A stretch of 14,228 nt of DNA, taken from Chloroflexota bacterium. GTDB lineage: Bacteria; Chloroflexota; Anaerolineae; Aggregatilineales; Phototrophicaceae. This document shows, in pieces, positions 13,025 to 14,228 of this stretch. The stretch is taken from the NCBI GenBank assembly GCA_023430545.1, contig JAEZAF010000247.1, positions 1-14,228 of the forward strand, given 5' to 3'. Every line of letters begins with the position of its first letter. Position 1 is the first letter of the stretch. A program made the position numbers and the translations under genes. The notes under the pieces are model-generated. The model saw only the letters and a list, made by a program, of their open reading frames with translations, ran no database searches and was not told where the DNA came from.

Positions 13025-13418
13025 TAAGGTTTCCGATGGACTGTGGTTTCTCTTGAGCAGCTTTCTCACAACTATACTCTTTAATACATGCCTGAGCAAT
13101 TGCTGATGCCCTTCTCTAATTCCCAACTGCCGAATTTGACAGATCTTCTATTATCGACACGCTGTCCACTTTGATTATGCACAGCGATCTTAACGATCCA
13201 GCCATGCAGATGCTTACAGGTATTCGCACATACACTTGAGTCTAACGATATATTACAACACTGCATCTAATTCTTAGCGATTTATTACCGTAGGTGATGC
13301 GTAGAGCAGCCGACATCTGTGCGTAGCGTCTGCGTCCAGTTCAACCCACAGCGTTCACCTATACTCATGTCATCACTTTAATTTACACAATACATTAACC
13401 CTAAGAGGAGCCACAATC
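13025..13418. other. Divergent intergenic region (394 bp)
   Basis: This AT-richer stretch lies between the methyltransferase (-) and SH3b (+) genes. It holds the methyltransferase promoter on its left side. On the right, TATACT (13360-13365) is a plausible -10 box for the SH3b gene, about 54 nt before its ATG, but no good -35 is visible 16-18 bp upstream. A perfect TTGACA at 13136-13141 has no -10 at the right distance. I saw no RNA gene and no protein. Confidence 0.45.
13071..13099 (-). promoter_or_regulatory. Probable promoter of the SAM methyltransferase gene
   Basis: On the - strand, TTGCTC (13099-13094) and TATAGT (13076-13071) are separated by 17 bp. The -10 matches the consensus at 5 of 6 positions and the -35 at 3 of 6. 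Transcription would begin near 13064, about 40 nt before the ATG at 13024. Its spacing is the same as that of the lepB promoter. Confidence 0.55.
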
Positions 13419-14072
13419 ATGAAACGTTTTTCTGTAAGCTCGCTGATTCTGCTGATCGCCCTGCTGCTGACCGCTGTACCCGCTGTCTTTGGACAGGAAG
13501 CGGTGACCATCACCGTCAATGAAGGTGCCGTGAACGTCCGCACGGGTGACGGTGTGGAATACAGCACCCGCAGCACTTTCTACGGCGGTGAACTGACCGT
13601 CACCGGTCGCAATGACTTTGATGCTGCCCGTGTCTGCCGTGGCAACGCCACCGACCTCGATATGTGGCTTCGCATTGAACAGTATGGTGTCGAAGGTTGG
13701 GTATCGCGCTGCGCAGTCGTCGTCAGCGGTGATCTCGCCAGCGTCGCAGTTGTCGAGCCGAGCGCCCCGGTGCTGATCCGTGATCTGTATAACGATGAAA
13801 ACAAGCAGCCGGAACTGGTCGAAGAAATCGGCGATGCCCCCGAAGCGGACCATGTCATCGGGACCACCCGCGCCCGCGTCAATTTCCGTGAAGCACCCGG
13901 TCTGACCGCCCCGGTGATCAGGTCACTGGCCGCCTCACAGTCGGTGTACGTGATTGGCCGCAACAGCAGCAATACCTGGGTGCAGGTCATGATCGAAGGT
14001 GAAACCGGCTGGATCGCCCGCTACCTCGTGCTGATGCCGCAGAACTGGGCAGACACCGTCGCTGTCAAGTAA
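13419..14072 (+). CDS. Secreted protein with two bacterial SH3 (SH3b) domains
   Basis: This 217-residue exported protein starts with a typical signal peptide: basic MKR, a hydrophobic core, and a likely cleavage after AVFG at about residue 25. Two SH3b domains follow. One covers about 28-104 (EGAVNVRTGDGVEYSTRS ... WLRIEQYGVEGWVSRC) and one about 147-207 (TRARVNFREAPGLTAPVIRSL ... WVQVMIEGETGWIARYL), joined by an acidic linker. The first domain has two Cys (in RVCRG and SRCAV) that could form a disulfide outside the cell. SH3b modules commonly bind cell-wall or extracellular ligands, but no catalytic domain is attached, so the role is open. The ribosome site AAGAGGAG (13403-13410) is the strongest in the window, 8 nt before the ATG, which suggests high expression. 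It ends in a strong terminator. Confidence 0.9.
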   Translation: MKRFSVSSLILLIALLLTAVPAVFGQEAVTITVNEGAVNVRTGDGVEYSTRSTFYGGELTVTGRNDFDAARVCRGNATDLDMWLRIEQYGVEGWVSRCAVVVSGDLASVAVVEPSAPVLIRDLYNDENKQPELVEEIGDAPEADHVIGTTRARVNFREAPGLTAPVIRSLAASQSVYVIGRNSSNTWVQVMIEGETGWIARYLVLMPQNWADTVAVK

Positions 14073-14104
14073 TCGCATCTGATCCAGCATCGCAGCTAAA
14101 ACAG

Positions 14105-14140
14105 AAACCGGCGCAGTCTCGAACACTGCGCCGGTTTTTT
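14105..14140 (+). terminator. Rho-independent terminator of the SH3b gene
   Basis: A perfect 13-bp stem, AAACCGGCGCAGT (14105-14117) with ACTGCGCCGGTTT (14125-14137), has a 7-nt loop and ends in TTTTTT (14135-14140). It lies 33 nt after the SH3b stop codon. Confidence 0.96.
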
Positions 14141-14228
14141 ATTGCCTCGGAAATATAGGAGTAGGGAGTGGGCCTGCCTGTTAATTTTCAGATCCACTGC
14201 GGTAATTGTCAATCGAGGTGAATGACTT

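Noticed and set aside
12158..13027. Long + strand open frame (289 codons) opposite the SAM methyltransferase
   Set aside because: The opposite strand encodes clear methyltransferase motifs. The + strand product is rich in His, Gln and Arg, typical of an antisense shadow.
13136..13164. Perfect TTGACA as a promoter in the right-hand intergenic region
   Set aside because: The only -10-like box, TATTAT, is 7 bp away, and nothing fits at 16-18 bp.
14215..14228. GAGG followed by an ATG at 14222 as the start of a next gene
   Set aside because: The spacing is only 3 nt and the window ends after two codons, so it cannot be tested.

Overview
This window looks like chromosomal DNA from a free-living bacterium with moderately high GC content. 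My best guess is the phylum Chloroflexota (Anaerolineae-like). That guess rests on inference: a single-chain ATP sulfurylase paired with a separate APS kinase, large polytopic proteins of unknown function, a secreted SH3b protein, HEAT-repeat STAND-type proteins, and a CdsZ-type zinc ribbon gene. No rRNA, tRNA, CRISPR array, transposase or phage gene is visible. The genes are well packed and are mostly separated by short gaps or clear terminators.

Layout from left to right. Positions 1-2680 (+) hold a sulfate-activation cassette: the 3' end of sat (ATP sulfurylase), an AlkP-superfamily phosphohydrolase, and cysC (APS kinase). A strong bidirectional terminator at about 2701-2750 separates it from a convergent gene for a 552-residue multi-pass membrane protein with a GT-C-like layout (2754-4412, -). 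A 339-bp divergent intergenic region with short repeats follows. Next come a coiled-coil/zinc-ribbon gene of the CdsZ (COG1579) family and a VOC/GLOD5-like gene, which overlap by 4 nt (4752-5851, +). Positions 5970-8603 (+) encode an 877-residue membrane-anchored NACHT-like NTPase with C-terminal HEAT repeats and an arginine in place of the Walker A lysine. It converges on an uncharacterised protein with a PD-(D/E)xK-like pattern (8626-9327, -). That gene is preceded by two strong tandem stem-loops and a YgiT-type zinc-finger gene (9439-9735, -). Two adjacent signal peptidase I genes (9793-10994, -) lie downstream of a good sigma70-like promoter. Then come rsmI (16S rRNA 2'-O-methyltransferase, 11248-12060, -) and a class I SAM methyltransferase (12137-13024, -) with its own promoter. 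The window ends with a divergent, secreted two-SH3b-domain protein (13419-14072, +) and a textbook terminator.

How the genes work together. Sat and CysC are consecutive steps from sulfate to APS to PAPS, and the phosphohydrolase between them probably acts on a related nucleotide, sulfate or phosphate ester. The two signal peptidases process exported proteins such as the SH3b protein at the window's end. The least ordinary part is about 5970-9735. There a STAND-like ATPase, a nuclease-like protein and a zinc-finger protein lie side by side with unusual RNA structure. I treat this as a candidate for follow-up, not as a demonstrated defence system.
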